A DNA stretch of 64,000 nt from an uncultured Pelagibacteraceae bacterium (GTDB lineage: Bacteria > Pseudomonadota > Alphaproteobacteria > Pelagibacterales > Pelagibacteraceae). The stretch covers positions 1 through 64,000 of the forward strand of contig CACJRK010000002.1 of the NCBI GenBank assembly GCA_902595795.1. Direction: 5' to 3'. The notes beneath the pieces were generated by a model. It ran no database searches. It was not told the DNA's origin and was given only the letters and a program-made list of their open reading frames with translations. The translations under genes and the position numbers were made by a program. Below, piece by piece: positions 1 through 8,945 of the stretch (position 1 is its first letter; every line of letters starts with the position of its first letter).

Positions 1-67
1 TTTAATAAAACGATCCAAAGTTTTAATTAAATAGACGTAATGTATCATAATAATACTTATTTAATTA

Positions 68-142
68 TGGCGGTCCCTGGGGGAATCGAACCCCCCTTTG
101 CAGGATGAAAACCAGCTGTCCTAACCGATAGACGAAGGGACC
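68..142 (-). tRNA. tRNA-Glu (anticodon TTC), CCA encoded
   Basis: Reading the minus strand gives a complete cloverleaf: 7-bp acceptor GGTCCCT/AGGGACC, discriminator G, encoded CCA, and the T-loop sequence GTTCGATTC. The seven-base anticodon loop TTTTCAT holds TTC. The anticodon stem carries a central T-T mismatch, which is unusual but leaves four good pairs. It lies downstream of glpX on the same strand, 61 bases after its stop, so it may be transcribed with that unit or from the candidate promoter at 157-186. Confidence 0.93.
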
Positions 143-156
143 GTTTGAGGTCTTTT

Positions 157-186
157 ATTTTAAAAGTTTCAATAATTCAAGCTCAA
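157..186 (-). promoter_or_regulatory. Candidate promoter for tRNA-Glu
   Basis: On the minus strand TTGAGC (181-186) and TAAAAT (157-162) are separated by 18 bases, a sigma-70-like pair. The -10 ends 14 bases before the tRNA. In such A/T-rich DNA this could arise by chance. Confidence 0.35.
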
Positions 187-203
187 TTTTCCGGTAGCAC
201 ATA

Positions 204-1151
204 TCATTCATTTAATGAAATAACTTTTTTAACTACTTGTTTTAAATTTGTATTCTTATGAGTAACTAAGGTTTCTGATATAAAATTATTCTTGTCAATT
301 TTAATACCGTCTAAAACATTGCTACTCGTTATACCTGTTGCGCAGAATATAGAATCTCCTTTTATTATTTCTGGCAATTCGTATTTTTTATTTAAATCTT
401 TAATTCCCATTGATCTCGCTTCTTTAATATCTTTTTCATTGTCAAAAATAAACCTTCCTTGGAAATGACAATTATACGTATCAAGAGCGGCAGCAGACAA
501 AACTCCTTCAGGACCACCACCAATACCTAAAAACATGTCTATTTTATATTTTGGATCAGAGACATACAAAGCTCCAAGTACATCTCCATCTGAAATTAAT
601 TTTAAATTTACATTTAAATCATTTAACTCATCAATAATTTTTTTATGACGTGGCCTATCTAATATACAAACTGTCAGTGATGAAATTTCTTTATTATAAA
701 ATTCAGATAAATTTTTAAGGTTTTTTTTTAAAGGGAAATCTAGATCAATTAATCCTTTATCTATTGGACCTGTAGCAATTTTATTCATATAGGTTTCTGG
801 TGCGTTGAATAAATTTCCTCTTTCTGCTATGGCAATTACAGCAATTCCACCAGGCATATTATTTGCAACAAAATTGGTTCCCTCTACAGGATCTACCGCT
901 ATATCAAAACTTGGGCCTTTTTGAGTGCCAAGAATTTCTCCAGTATATAATAGTGGCGCCTCATCTAAATAGCCCTCACCTATTACAACTTGACCTTTCA
1001 TATTTATTTTGTTTAGTTCTTCTCTCATAGTATCTACTGCAGCTTTATCAGCTTTTATCTTGTCTCTTTTTCCAATTAAATATGATGAAGAATGTGCTGC
1101 TTTTGATGTAACAGTAATAAATTGATCAATAAATTTTTTATCTATTGTCAT
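204..1151 (-). CDS. glpX: Class II fructose-1,6-bisphosphatase (GlpX)
   Basis: This 315-residue protein hydrolyses fructose-1,6-bisphosphate to fructose-6-phosphate in gluconeogenesis. The GlpX/SBPase-type metal- and substrate-binding motifs are plain: VIGEGYLDEAP at residues 56-66 and DIAVDPVEGT at 83-92. Length is close to the family norm (about 320-340). It is the last protein gene of a unit starting at tRNA-Pro. Its ATG shares one base with the stop of the SbmA-like gene, so it is probably translationally coupled. No signal peptide or membrane segment is seen, so it is cytoplasmic. Some GlpX proteins also act on sedoheptulose-1,7-bisphosphate, which the sequence does not exclude. Confidence 0.93.
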   Translation of the reverse strand: MTIDKKFIDQFITVTSKAAHSSSYLIGKRDKIKADKAAVDTMREELNKINMKGQVVIGEGYLDEAPLLYTGEILGTQKGPSFDIAVDPVEGTNFVANNMPGGIAVIAIAERGNLFNAPETYMNKIATGPIDKGLIDLDFPLKKNLKNLSEFYNKEISSLTVCILDRPRHKKIIDELNDLNVNLKLISDGDVLGALYVSDPKYKIDMFLGIGGGPEGVLSAAALDTYNCHFQGRFIFDNEKDIKEARSMGIKDLNKKYELPEIIKGDSIFCATGITSSNVLDGIKIDKNNFISETLVTHKNTNLKQVVKKVISLNE

Positions 1152-2143
1152 TAAATTTTTTCATCAATAATATAATCTTGATTTATTTTTGACTCAAATT
1201 CTCTTAATCTCTTATAAACACTTGCTAATTCAATTATAGTTGGCCAGGCTTTTAATATATATTGCATTGATCCCTCTACTCTGCCAAAAGCCCTTATTAT
1301 TTGTTGCATCACACCTAATGTAACAGCACCAGCGACAATTGCGGGAGCTAAAAATACATAAGCAGATAAAACATTTGCTTGTAAATAAGCTATTCTTCCA
1401 ATGTTAAAGTACAAATATCTAATATAACTCAAAAAATGTATTTCTCTTACACCGTTAAAAAGTTCTTCAATTGATTTTGGTCTAATAGAACCGTCATCTT
1501 CAGCAACTACTAAAATTTTTCTATAAGCAGCTTCTTTTTTTTGAAGATCATATTCAACACCTACAAGTCTTAAAATTAAACCTAAAAGAATTAAAAAAAT
1601 AGTACCTCCTACTGACCAAATTAATGCACCAACTATTAGTCCATAATCCCAATCACCAAAAAAGAAAATTGGTATACTTAAGCTTAATCCAAACAATATA
1701 GGCATAAATTCAATTAAGATCATTAAAGCCTCAATTAAACTAGTACCCAAAGATTCCATTATTCTGGAAAATTTTATTGTATCTTCTTGAACTCTTTGAG
1801 ATGCACCTTCAATTTTTCGAGCCTTTTCATAAACAGCATGATACCACTCTACCATTGCTGTTCTCCATCTAAACAGATAATGAGATGTAAAAAAACTTAC
1901 TATAACAGCTACAGCCACATACATTGCAGCTAAAGTTATAAATGATAATAGACTTGACCAATATTCTTCAATTGTTATTGCATTAGGCTTGGCTAATGCT
2001 TTTTGAATCATATCATAAAATTCACCAAACCATTCATTAATTTTTACATCAATTTTAACTTGAAACCACAACGAGGATAAAATTAATATTGTACCCAACC
2101 ATGACCACATTAGCCATTTTTTTAATTTAAAAAATCTAAACAT
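1151..2143 (-). CDS. SbmA/BacA-like membrane transporter, short N-terminus
   Basis: This 330-residue polytopic membrane protein resembles SbmA/BacA, inner-membrane proton-driven importers of peptides. Conserved stretches include the SHYLFRWRTAMVEW region near residue 90, RVQEDT about residue 117, and the YLYFNIGRIAYLQ segment about residue 245. E. coli SbmA has about 406 residues. The match here begins near SbmA residue 80, so the first membrane helices are missing. The upstream gene stops 3 bases before this ATG, so no longer start is possible in this frame. It is sandwiched between a complex I accessory subunit and glpX. Whether it still moves peptides is unknown. Confidence 0.85.
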   Translation of the reverse strand: MFRFFKLKKWLMWSWLGTILILSSLWFQVKIDVKINEWFGEFYDMIQKALAKPNAITIEEYWSSLLSFITLAAMYVAVAVIVSFFTSHYLFRWRTAMVEWYHAVYEKARKIEGASQRVQEDTIKFSRIMESLGTSLIEALMILIEFMPILFGLSLSIPIFFFGDWDYGLIVGALIWSVGGTIFLILLGLILRLVGVEYDLQKKEAAYRKILVVAEDDGSIRPKSIEELFNGVREIHFLSYIRYLYFNIGRIAYLQANVLSAYVFLAPAIVAGAVTLGVMQQIIRAFGRVEGSMQYILKAWPTIIELASVYKRLREFESKINQDYIIDEKI

Positions 2144-2146
2144 TAA

Positions 2147-2428
2147 TTATTTTAAAAAATTATCAGCATATGATTTCTTTATAGTTTTTCTTTTTTTAGG
2201 TTCAAGTATATCAAAATCAATTTTCTGTTTTTTTGCATATTTGATTGCTAATTCTTTTGATGAGAATTCTAATTTCAATTCACTTAAAGTATCAGATGAA
2301 CTTTCCCATCCCATTAAAGGATTTTTAGTTGGGTTTTTAGTTATAAATTCTAATATCCATTTATTATTTTTTGCAGTTCCTGACTGCATTGGATTTTTAT
2401 TAGGTATATAAATTATCGCTTTGCTCAT
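2147..2428 (-). CDS. Complex I NDUFS4-like accessory subunit
   Basis: This 93-residue protein matches the conserved region of the 18-kDa/NDUFS4 family of NADH dehydrogenase accessory subunits found in alphaproteobacteria and mitochondria. Telling features are MQSG near residue 14, WILEF around residue 24, and the block LMGWESSSDTL followed by a run ending in AIKYAKK. It should associate with respiratory complex I at the inner membrane. Its ATG is only 5 bases from the CCA end of tRNA-Pro, leaving no room for a normal leader if the tRNA is processed out. It is followed after 3 bases by the SbmA-like gene. Confidence 0.85.
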   Translation of the reverse strand: MSKAIIYIPNKNPMQSGTAKNNKWILEFITKNPTKNPLMGWESSSDTLSELKLEFSSKELAIKYAKKQKIDFDILEPKKRKTIKKSYADNFLK

Positions 2429-2433
2429 AATGA

Positions 2434-2510
<77 letters not shown>

Positions 2511-2519
2511 AATGCTGTC

Positions 2520-2548
2520 CTTATACGCATAATCATTGATGTTTTCAA
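2520..2548 (-). promoter_or_regulatory. Sigma-70 promoter of the tRNA-Pro unit
   Basis: Minus strand: TTGAAA (2543-2548), exactly 17 bases, TATAAG (2520-2525). The -10 ends 9 bases before the tRNA, so initiation would fall at or a few bases before its 5' end. This is the best-looking promoter in the window and probably drives tRNA-Pro and the genes behind it. Confidence 0.65.
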
Positions 2549-2780
2549 CTATTTAAAGAAAGATAAAAACGATACTAAAAGTTAATTTTAGGTGATTATC
2601 TTGTAGTTACTTTTGGCTTAAATCAAAAATAATACTTAAATAAAACCTAGTTTAATCAGATTTGTAACAATAATAATTGTGTAATGGTATTATTATAATT
2701 AAATACTATTATATTCTCACTAAAGTTAGATATTTATAAAAAATAAAACTATATTAATAAAAATCTGATATATAAAAAAT

Positions 2781-3230
2781 ATGATTATTACTTGCCCTAG
2801 TTGTAAGAAGAAATTTGAGATCGACCCTAACATGATACCACCAGAAGGAAGAGATTTACAATGTGGTTCCTGTGATAATGTTTGGTTTTATGAAGTCGAA
2901 GTTGAAAGCTCAAAACCATTAAAATTAAATAAAAATATTTCAAATGATGAAAAAGAAAAAAATATAAATAAAAAAAATGAAAACACTGACAAAATATATA
3001 AAAATAGACAGCCAGAGAGTACAAATAAACCAAAAAAGAATTTAGAAAAAACCAGCAATAAATTTTTTTCTTATTTAGTTGTTTTTATTATATCATTTAT
3101 AGCATTAGTCATTTTGGTTGATACGTTAAAAACACCACTTATCAATACTTTTCCAGGGTTAGAAGTAATTTTATTTAACCTATTTGAGACATTGCAAGAC
3201 CTAAAACTATTTATTATAGACCTGTACTAA
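2781..3230 (+). CDS. MJ0042-type zinc-ribbon membrane protein
   Basis: This 149-residue protein of unknown function has an N-terminal zinc ribbon with Cys5, Cys8, Cys28 and Cys31 (CPSC...CGSC). A long Lys/Asn/Glu-rich linker follows at about residues 45-93, then one strongly hydrophobic helix at about 96-115. The topology suggests the zinc ribbon and linker face the cytoplasm. Proteins with this architecture are common in alphaproteobacteria and are named only after the zinc-ribbon domain. It lies 6 bases before nhaA on the same strand. The 270-base upstream gap has no promoter I would defend. Confidence 0.8.
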   Translation: MIITCPSCKKKFEIDPNMIPPEGRDLQCGSCDNVWFYEVEVESSKPLKLNKNISNDEKEKNINKKNENTDKIYKNRQPESTNKPKKNLEKTSNKFFSYLVVFIISFIALVILVDTLKTPLINTFPGLEVILFNLFETLQDLKLFIIDLY

Positions 3231-3236
3231 TTTGCA

Positions 3237-4418
3237 ATGATTAATTATTTATCTAAACCTTTTAAATGGTTCTTTAAATTAGAAGCTGCGAGCGGACTTA
3301 TATTATTATTTGCTGCAATAATTGCTTTAATAATTAGTAACTCTGATTTTGCTGAATTATACTTTTCAACTTTAAATAAATACTTATTTATAGGTATCAA
3401 TGACTTTGGATTAAAATTATCAGTATTGCATTGGATAAATGATGCTTTGATGGCAATATTCTTTTTTTTTGTTACCCTAGAAATTAAAAGAGAGTTTTTG
3501 CAAGGTGAACTTTCAAATATTAAACAGGCTTTATTGCCAATAATAGCTGCTGTTGGTGGAATGCTTGTGCCAGCATTGTTTTATGTTTTTATAAATCTTG
3601 GTGATAGCGAAACTTTAAATGGATGGGCAATTCCATCAGCCACTGATATAGCTTTTTCTTTGGGAGTTTTATCTTTGTTGGGTAAAAGAGTTCCTTTATC
3701 TTTAAAAGTATTTTTAACTGCATTGGCAATAATTGATGATTTGGGAGCAATAGTAATTATTGCCCTATTCTATTCTGGAGATTTGAGTATTAAATATTTA
3801 ACCTTAATGCTATTAGCTTTTATTATTTTGTTATTAATTAACAAATTTAATATTAAAAAATTCCTACCTTATTTGGTTGTCGGACTTTTCCTTTGGGATT
3901 TTACACATAATTCTGGTATCCATGCTACTATTGCTGGTGTTTTGCTAGCTATGACAATTCCTCATAGAAAAAAAGATAAAGATTTCTCTTTATTAATTAA
4001 AATCGAACATGGAATTAGTCCATATGTTGCTTTTGGTATTATGCCTTTATTTGCTTTCGCTAACGCGGGTGTGTCTTTAGAAGGATTATCTTTTGCTTCG
4101 TTATTAGATAAGGTCCCATTAGGTATTGTGCTGGGACTATTCATAGGAAAACAACTGGGTGTATTTATATTTTCTTATATATCTATAAAATTAAAAGTAG
4201 CTCAAATGCCCAACAACACAAGTTGGTACAATTTTTATGGCGTGGGAGTTCTTACTGGTATTGGTTTCACAATGAGTTTATTTGTTGGAAATTTAGCTTT
4301 TGCGGAAAATATGCAATATATGGACGGTGTAAAAATTGGAGTATTAACTGGATCATTATTATCAACTTTATTTGGATATTTTTTAATATTACTTACTCCA
4401 AATAAACCTAGTAAATGA
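3237..4418 (+). CDS. nhaA: Na+/H+ antiporter NhaA
   Basis: This 393-residue multi-spanning protein exchanges sodium for protons across the inner membrane. Family hallmarks are present: PSATDIAF with Asp137, and AIIDDLGAI with the paired ion-binding Asp167-Asp168. The C-terminal half contains FANAGV and GIGFTMSLF. Length matches E. coli NhaA (388). Two neighbours are tightly packed: the zinc-ribbon gene 6 bases upstream and the peroxidase gene overlapping its stop by four bases (ATGA). Sodium handling fits a marine organism. Confidence 0.95.
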   Translation: MINYLSKPFKWFFKLEAASGLILLFAAIIALIISNSDFAELYFSTLNKYLFIGINDFGLKLSVLHWINDALMAIFFFFVTLEIKREFLQGELSNIKQALLPIIAAVGGMLVPALFYVFINLGDSETLNGWAIPSATDIAFSLGVLSLLGKRVPLSLKVFLTALAIIDDLGAIVIIALFYSGDLSIKYLTLMLLAFIILLLINKFNIKKFLPYLVVGLFLWDFTHNSGIHATIAGVLLAMTIPHRKKDKDFSLLIKIEHGISPYVAFGIMPLFAFANAGVSLEGLSFASLLDKVPLGIVLGLFIGKQLGVFIFSYISIKLKVAQMPNNTSWYNFYGVGVLTGIGFTMSLFVGNLAFAENMQYMDGVKIGVLTGSLLSTLFGYFLILLTPNKPSK

Positions 4419-4957
4419 GAAAAGTAATATATCTATTATCTATAGTTATGTTTTTTTTTAAAACTTCGGCAACAGCTAACTATGAAAAAAATTTTTATGA
4501 TTACAGCATAGAAAGTATAACAGGTGAAACAATTAATTTTAAAGATTACAAGAATAAAGTGACCTTGGTAGTAAACACTGCTAGTTATTGTGGTTTCACT
4601 AAACAATATGATGAATTACAAGAATTATGGGATCTATATAAAGACAAAGGTTTAATTGTACTTGGTATCCCGTCTAATTCATTTAACCAAGAAAAAAATA
4701 CTAATGCTGACGTTAAAAAATTTTGTGAAATTAATTTTAATATAAATTTTCCGCTCGCAACTATAACAGAAGTCAAAGGCGAAAATGCGCATGAAATTTT
4801 TTTATGGGCCAAAGAAAATCATGGCAAATCTGCAGTACCGAAGTGGAATTTTCATAAAATTTTGATAAACAAAGAAGGAAAAGTTGAAGATACATTTGCA
4901 TCATTTACTAAACCAATGTCAAAAAAAATTAGGTTAAAAATAGAAAAAATTTTATAA
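4415..4957 (+). CDS. Exported glutathione-peroxidase family protein (Cys type)
   Basis: This 180-residue thiol peroxidase of the GPx family reduces hydroperoxides. A hydrophobic N-terminal segment (about residues 4-20) looks like a signal peptide, so it probably works in the periplasm. The active-site motif NTASYCGFT contains Cys59 in place of selenocysteine. Gln92 (NSFNQE) and Trp144-Asn145 (KWNFHK) complete the usual tetrad. The Gln loop is one residue shorter than the common NQFGxQE form. The reductant could be thioredoxin rather than glutathione, as in many Cys-type members. Its start overlaps nhaA by four bases, and its 3' end overlaps the convergent MBL gene by 6 bases. Confidence 0.87.
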   Translation: MRKVIYLLSIVMFFFKTSATANYEKNFYDYSIESITGETINFKDYKNKVTLVVNTASYCGFTKQYDELQELWDLYKDKGLIVLGIPSNSFNQEKNTNADVKKFCEINFNINFPLATITEVKGENAHEIFLWAKENHGKSAVPKWNFHKILINKEGKVEDTFASFTKPMSKKIRLKIEKIL

Positions 4958-5722
4958 ATCTATTGTAAGTCCATCATAAGCTGGAACAACATTTCTTGGT
5001 AATAATCTCTTTAATTTATTATAGTCTAAAATTGGTGATAAATTAGTTAAAATAGCTTTATTAGGTTTAAATTTTTTTATTATTGAAAGAGATGATTCTA
5101 AATTTAAATGTGATGGATGATAATTATAACCTAAGCAATCAATTATTAACCATTGAAGATTTTTAAAAAATTTAAAATTTTTGTTATGAATTTTATTTAC
5201 ATCACTTATATATGCTAATCTTCGGTCGATTATAAAACAATTAGATTTAATTTTTCCATGTTCTACCATAACAGAATTAATTTTTATTTTTTTATATTTA
5301 TTTTTAATAATTATATATTTGGGCAATTTATGTAACTTTAGAGTTGCGGGATATTCTTTTGAATAACTTTTAAAAATGTACGAGAAAGTATTTTTTAAAT
5401 AAATAGATGTAGGTCTATCAGCATAAACATTAATTTGTTTTTTACCATTTATATAGAAAGACCTTAAATCATTTATCCCATGGGTTTGATCAGCATGTAA
5501 ATGAGAAAAAAATACTTTGTTAATTTTTTTAATTCTATGTCTTAGGAGTTGTTGTCGTAAATCTGGTGATGCATCAAATAAAATATTTTCATCAGTCGTT
5601 TTTATTAAAGCAGAACATCTTGTTCTATAATTTTTTTTATTTTTTGGATCACAATTTCCAAAAAAACCATCAGGCCTTGGTACACCCATTGAACTTCCAC
5701 AACCTAAAATAATAAACTTCAT
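4952..5722 (-). CDS. MBL-fold metallohydrolase (PhnP-like)
   Basis: This 256-residue metallo-beta-lactamase-fold protein has the HxHxDxxH signature as HLHADQTH (His74, His76, Asp78, His81). Its N-terminal block GCGSSMGVPRPDGFFGNCDP is typical of the PhnP / RNase-Z-like phosphodiesterase branch. PhnP itself hydrolyses cyclic ribose phosphates, but the substrate here cannot be read from sequence. It follows tatD by 5 bases at the end of the metG-tatD run, the usual place for such a gene in alphaproteobacteria. No signal peptide is seen. Confidence 0.85.
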   Translation of the reverse strand: MKFIILGCGSSMGVPRPDGFFGNCDPKNKKNYRTRCSALIKTTDENILFDASPDLRQQLLRHRIKKINKVFFSHLHADQTHGINDLRSFYINGKKQINVYADRPTSIYLKNTFSYIFKSYSKEYPATLKLHKLPKYIIIKNKYKKIKINSVMVEHGKIKSNCFIIDRRLAYISDVNKIHNKNFKFFKNLQWLIIDCLGYNYHPSHLNLESSLSIIKKFKPNKAILTNLSPILDYNKLKRLLPRNVVPAYDGLTIDL

Positions 5723-5727
5723 AATTC

Positions 5728-6489
5728 TTAATTAAAAAAAAGTGTATTAAAATTTTCTGTAGTTTTTTTAATAAGATCTTCTTTGGATATATTTTTAATC
5801 TCAGCTAACTTTGTAGCAGTAAAGTGTATAAATGAGGGTTCATTTTTTTTCCCTCTTTTAGGAACAGGTGCCAAAAAGGGACTATCAGTCTCAATTAAAA
5901 TTTTTTCCATTGGAATAAATTTGAAAGTATCTTGTAAATCTAATGAATTTTTAAATGTAATGATACCGCTAGCTGAAAAATATGAATTTAAAGTCATTAA
6001 TTTTTCAGAAAATTCTTTTGACCCCGTAAAACAATGCATCAGTATTTTAAGTTTCTCATTTTTGTATTCATTTAAAATCCCAAAAGTTTCTTTTTCTGCA
6101 TCTCTTGAATGAATAATTAATGGGATATTCGTTTTTATAGAAGCTTCAATATGCACTCTAAAACTCGCTATTTGTTTATCTTTTTCACTATTATTATAAT
6201 AAAAATCTAAACCTGTTTCTCCAATTCCAATAATTTTTGAATTTTCTTTTAAATTATCAATAATCTGTTTTGATGTAATTATATTTGTAGAACTTTCATG
6301 TGGATGAATACCAATTGTGCCGTAAATCATCTTATCAAGATTAATTAATTCTTTTACTCTGGAAAAACTATCAAACGAGGTTGATATAGTTAATAATTTT
6401 TCTATACCTGCATCTTTAGATCTTTGTATTATATTAGACAAATCACTTAATAATGGTTCATGATCTAAATGGCAGTGTGAATCAATCAT
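5728..6489 (-). CDS. TatD family metal-dependent hydrolase/nuclease
   Basis: A TIM-barrel amidohydrolase of the TatD family; members act as 3'-5' DNA/RNA exonucleases or D-Tyr-tRNA-type deacylases. Metal ligands appear as DSHCHLD at the N-terminus, IGETGLDFYY in the middle, IHSRDA, HCFTGS, and ETDSPFL near the C-terminus. I place the start at the ATG giving MIDSHCHLD. A TTG 12 bases upstream (6501) would add four residues but deepen the overlap with metG from 8 to 20 bases. An 8-base overlap recurs at many junctions here, which supports the ATG. Confidence 0.9.
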   Translation of the reverse strand: MIDSHCHLDHEPLLSDLSNIIQRSKDAGIEKLLTISTSFDSFSRVKELINLDKMIYGTIGIHPHESSTNIITSKQIIDNLKENSKIIGIGETGLDFYYNNSEKDKQIASFRVHIEASIKTNIPLIIHSRDAEKETFGILNEYKNEKLKILMHCFTGSKEFSEKLMTLNSYFSASGIITFKNSLDLQDTFKFIPMEKILIETDSPFLAPVPKRGKKNEPSFIHFTATKLAEIKNISKEDLIKKTTENFNTLFFN

Positions 6490-8023
6490 TATTTTTTTCA
6501 ATTTTTTTAAAAAGTATGTCTATTTTATTTAATTTAATACCTTTAATTAAATATTCGTTATCTATAACTGTATGTAATTTTACTTTATTTTCTTCAATAT
6601 CAAAAATCTTTAATGCCTTTAAAGATGATTCTGGAATAATTGGGTACAATAAAAAACTTATTTTTCTTATAATTTCTAAAGCAGTGTAAACAATTGTGTT
6701 TAATCTAATTGGATCATCTTTTTTTTTCCAAGGCTCCTGATCATTAAAATATTTGTTAGCCTCAAAAAGAGAATTAACAATATAATCTATGTAATAATTT
6801 ATATTTTGATCGTCAATTTTAGACCTAATATTATCTAAATTATCTTTATACTTATTTAGTAATAATAAATCTTGATCTTGAAACTTAATTTCTAGAGGAA
6901 TTTTTCCATCGCAATTTTTAATTGCAAAAGTAGTTACACGCTGACATAAATTACCATAATTGTTAGCTAAGTCACTATTTATACAATCTTCCAATCTTTC
7001 TTGTGAAATATTACCATCGTTTCCAAAAGAAACTTCTTTAATTAAATAGTATCTTAAAGGGTCTAAACCATACTCTTTAATTATTTCTAGCGGATCTAGT
7101 ATATTTCCTTTAGATTTAGACATCTTTTCTTCACCAGATAATATCCAACCATGACCATAAACTTTCTTTGGTAAATCAATTTTAGCTGCTAATAAAAAAG
7201 CAGGCCAATAAACAGCATGAAATCTAAGAATGTCTTTTCCAATTAAATGTATTGAAGCAGGCCAAAATTTTTTAAATAATACATCATCTATATTGGGATA
7301 ATTTAATGCACTTAAATAATTTGTAAGCGCGTCAAGCCAAACATATATTACATGGTTTTCATTATTTGGCACAGGTATTCCCCATGAAAAACTTTTTCTA
7401 CTAACTGAAAGATCTTTAAGTCCGCTTTTTACAAAACTAATAACTTCATTTTTTCTAGATTCTGGAGAAATAAAATCTGGATTGCTCTCATAATACTCTA
7501 ATAAAGGTTTTTCCCACTTTGAAAGTCTAAAAAAATAGGATTCCTCTTCAATCCATTCAACGGACGATTTTGAGGATATAGCAATTTTTTTTCCATCTAC
7601 TTCCTCTATTTCATCTTCGTTATAAAAGGCTTCATCAGATACTGAATACCATCCAGAATAATTTGATAGGTAAATATCATCATTTCTTTCAAGTTCACTC
7701 CAAAGATGTTGGACTGATCTTTTATGTCTTACTTCTGTGGTTCTTATAAAATCGGTATTTGACAAATTTAAAGTATCTGAAAGATCTCTAAAGGTCTGGC
7801 TTATTTGATCACAAAATGTTTGAGGCTCCTTCCCTGCTTTTTCTGCAGAACGTTGAATTTTTAATCCATGCTCATCAGTACCAGTGAGAAAATGAACTTT
7901 ATAATCATCAATAAATTTAAACCGAGCAAAAAAATCAGCAATAATACTTGAGTATGCATGGCCCATATGAGGTTTTGCTGATGGGTAGTAAATAGGTGTA
8001 GTAATATAGAAAGTTTTATCCAT
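6482..8023 (-). CDS. metG: Methionyl-tRNA synthetase
   Basis: This 513-residue class I synthetase charges tRNA-Met. The HIGH motif is HMGH (residues 19-22) and the KMSKS motif is at 300-304. The size fits the shorter bacterial type without the C-terminal dimerisation domain. The zinc-knuckle cysteines of E. coli-type MetRS are not evident. It overlaps holB by 8 bases upstream and tatD downstream, in the alphaproteobacterial run tmk-holB-metG-tatD. Confidence 0.97.
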   Translation of the reverse strand: MDKTFYITTPIYYPSAKPHMGHAYSSIIADFFARFKFIDDYKVHFLTGTDEHGLKIQRSAEKAGKEPQTFCDQISQTFRDLSDTLNLSNTDFIRTTEVRHKRSVQHLWSELERNDDIYLSNYSGWYSVSDEAFYNEDEIEEVDGKKIAISSKSSVEWIEEESYFFRLSKWEKPLLEYYESNPDFISPESRKNEVISFVKSGLKDLSVSRKSFSWGIPVPNNENHVIYVWLDALTNYLSALNYPNIDDVLFKKFWPASIHLIGKDILRFHAVYWPAFLLAAKIDLPKKVYGHGWILSGEEKMSKSKGNILDPLEIIKEYGLDPLRYYLIKEVSFGNDGNISQERLEDCINSDLANNYGNLCQRVTTFAIKNCDGKIPLEIKFQDQDLLLLNKYKDNLDNIRSKIDDQNINYYIDYIVNSLFEANKYFNDQEPWKKKDDPIRLNTIVYTALEIIRKISFLLYPIIPESSLKALKIFDIEENKVKLHTVIDNEYLIKGIKLNKIDILFKKIEKNND

Positions 8024-8945
8024 TCAGCACTTTATCCTCAAATTCCATAAATATTGTTTCTTCATCTAAATTATAAATTTTAGTATTGTTAATTTTTTTC
8101 AAAAAATAGTGATATGAGTCAAATAAAGCTATATTTTTTGTAGATATATTATTTCTAAAAAAAAGTTCAATAAAAGAATAGATAATATCATTAAATGATT
8201 TATCTTTTTTATAAATTTTGTCATTAATTATTGTTTTAAGAGTTGTGTTTAAATCAAAATTAACAAGATCTAAGTTATATTCTGTAGATAACTTTATTAA
8301 TTTAAATAATTTACCTGGAGTAGCATAATTATCAAACAATTCATTGTTAATTACATTATTAATATCATCATTTAGTAATTGATTAACAATTTTAATTGAC
8401 TGGTCTTTTGTTAAAAAAACTTTAAAATTCAAACATCTAGATTTAAGGGTTTGAATTACTTTTTTATTATTATTAATTAAAATAAAATTTATATTTTCGT
8501 TTGGCTCTTCTAAAATTTTTAATAAAGCATTAATAGAATTAATGTTTAATAGCTCAATGTTATCAATTAGAACAAATCTTTTTTTTTTGTTAAACGAAGA
8601 TTTGTTTAAGTTTATTATCAATTCTCTTATTTGATTTATATCAATATTTTTTTTATCTTCAGCAACATCAATTAAATAAAAATTAGGGTTAGATTTATTT
8701 TGTATCAATCTGTAAGATTTATTATCAGAATTAATTAAATTATTTTCATAATCATAATTTAGTTTCTCATTTTCTGATAATACAAAGTTAATTAAATGAT
8801 AAGCTAATGTGGATTTTCCTATTCCTTTTTCACCAGATAAAAGAATTTTACTAGGTAATTTATCTTTTTTATACAGATTTGATAACAACATAAAAATTTC
8901 TTTGTGCTCAAACAAATGTGTTTGTGTTGAAGGATTCAAATTCAT
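8016..8945 (-). CDS. holB: DNA polymerase III delta-prime subunit
   Basis: A 309-residue clamp-loader subunit. The N-terminal AAA+ domain has a Walker A (GEKGIGKST, about residues 38-46). An asparagine-rich middle follows, with the sensor-like run NALLKILEEPNENINFILI, which is characteristic of delta-prime/gamma proteins. The C-terminal half is poorly conserved and very Lys/Asn rich. The position between tmk and metG is the standard alphaproteobacterial arrangement and supports holB over the paralogue dnaX, which would be longer. Confidence 0.9.
   Translation of the reverse strand: MNLNPSTQTHLFEHKEIFMLLSNLYKKDKLPSKILLSGEKGIGKSTLAYHLINFVLSENEKLNYDYENNLINSDNKSYRLIQNKSNPNFYLIDVAEDKKNIDINQIRELIINLNKSSFNKKKRFVLIDNIELLNINSINALLKILEEPNENINFILINNNKKVIQTLKSRCLNFKVFLTKDQSIKIVNQLLNDDINNVINNELFDNYATPGKLFKLIKLSTEYNLDLVNFDLNTTLKTIINDKIYKKDKSFNDIIYSFIELFFRNNISTKNIALFDSYHYFLKKINNTKIYNLDEETIFMEFEDKVLNG

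Noticed and set aside
2549..2780. A/T-rich stretch searched for a riboswitch, small RNA or promoter of the zinc-ribbon gene
   Set aside because: Several TATAAT-like strings occur but none has a matching -35, and no strong secondary structure was seen.
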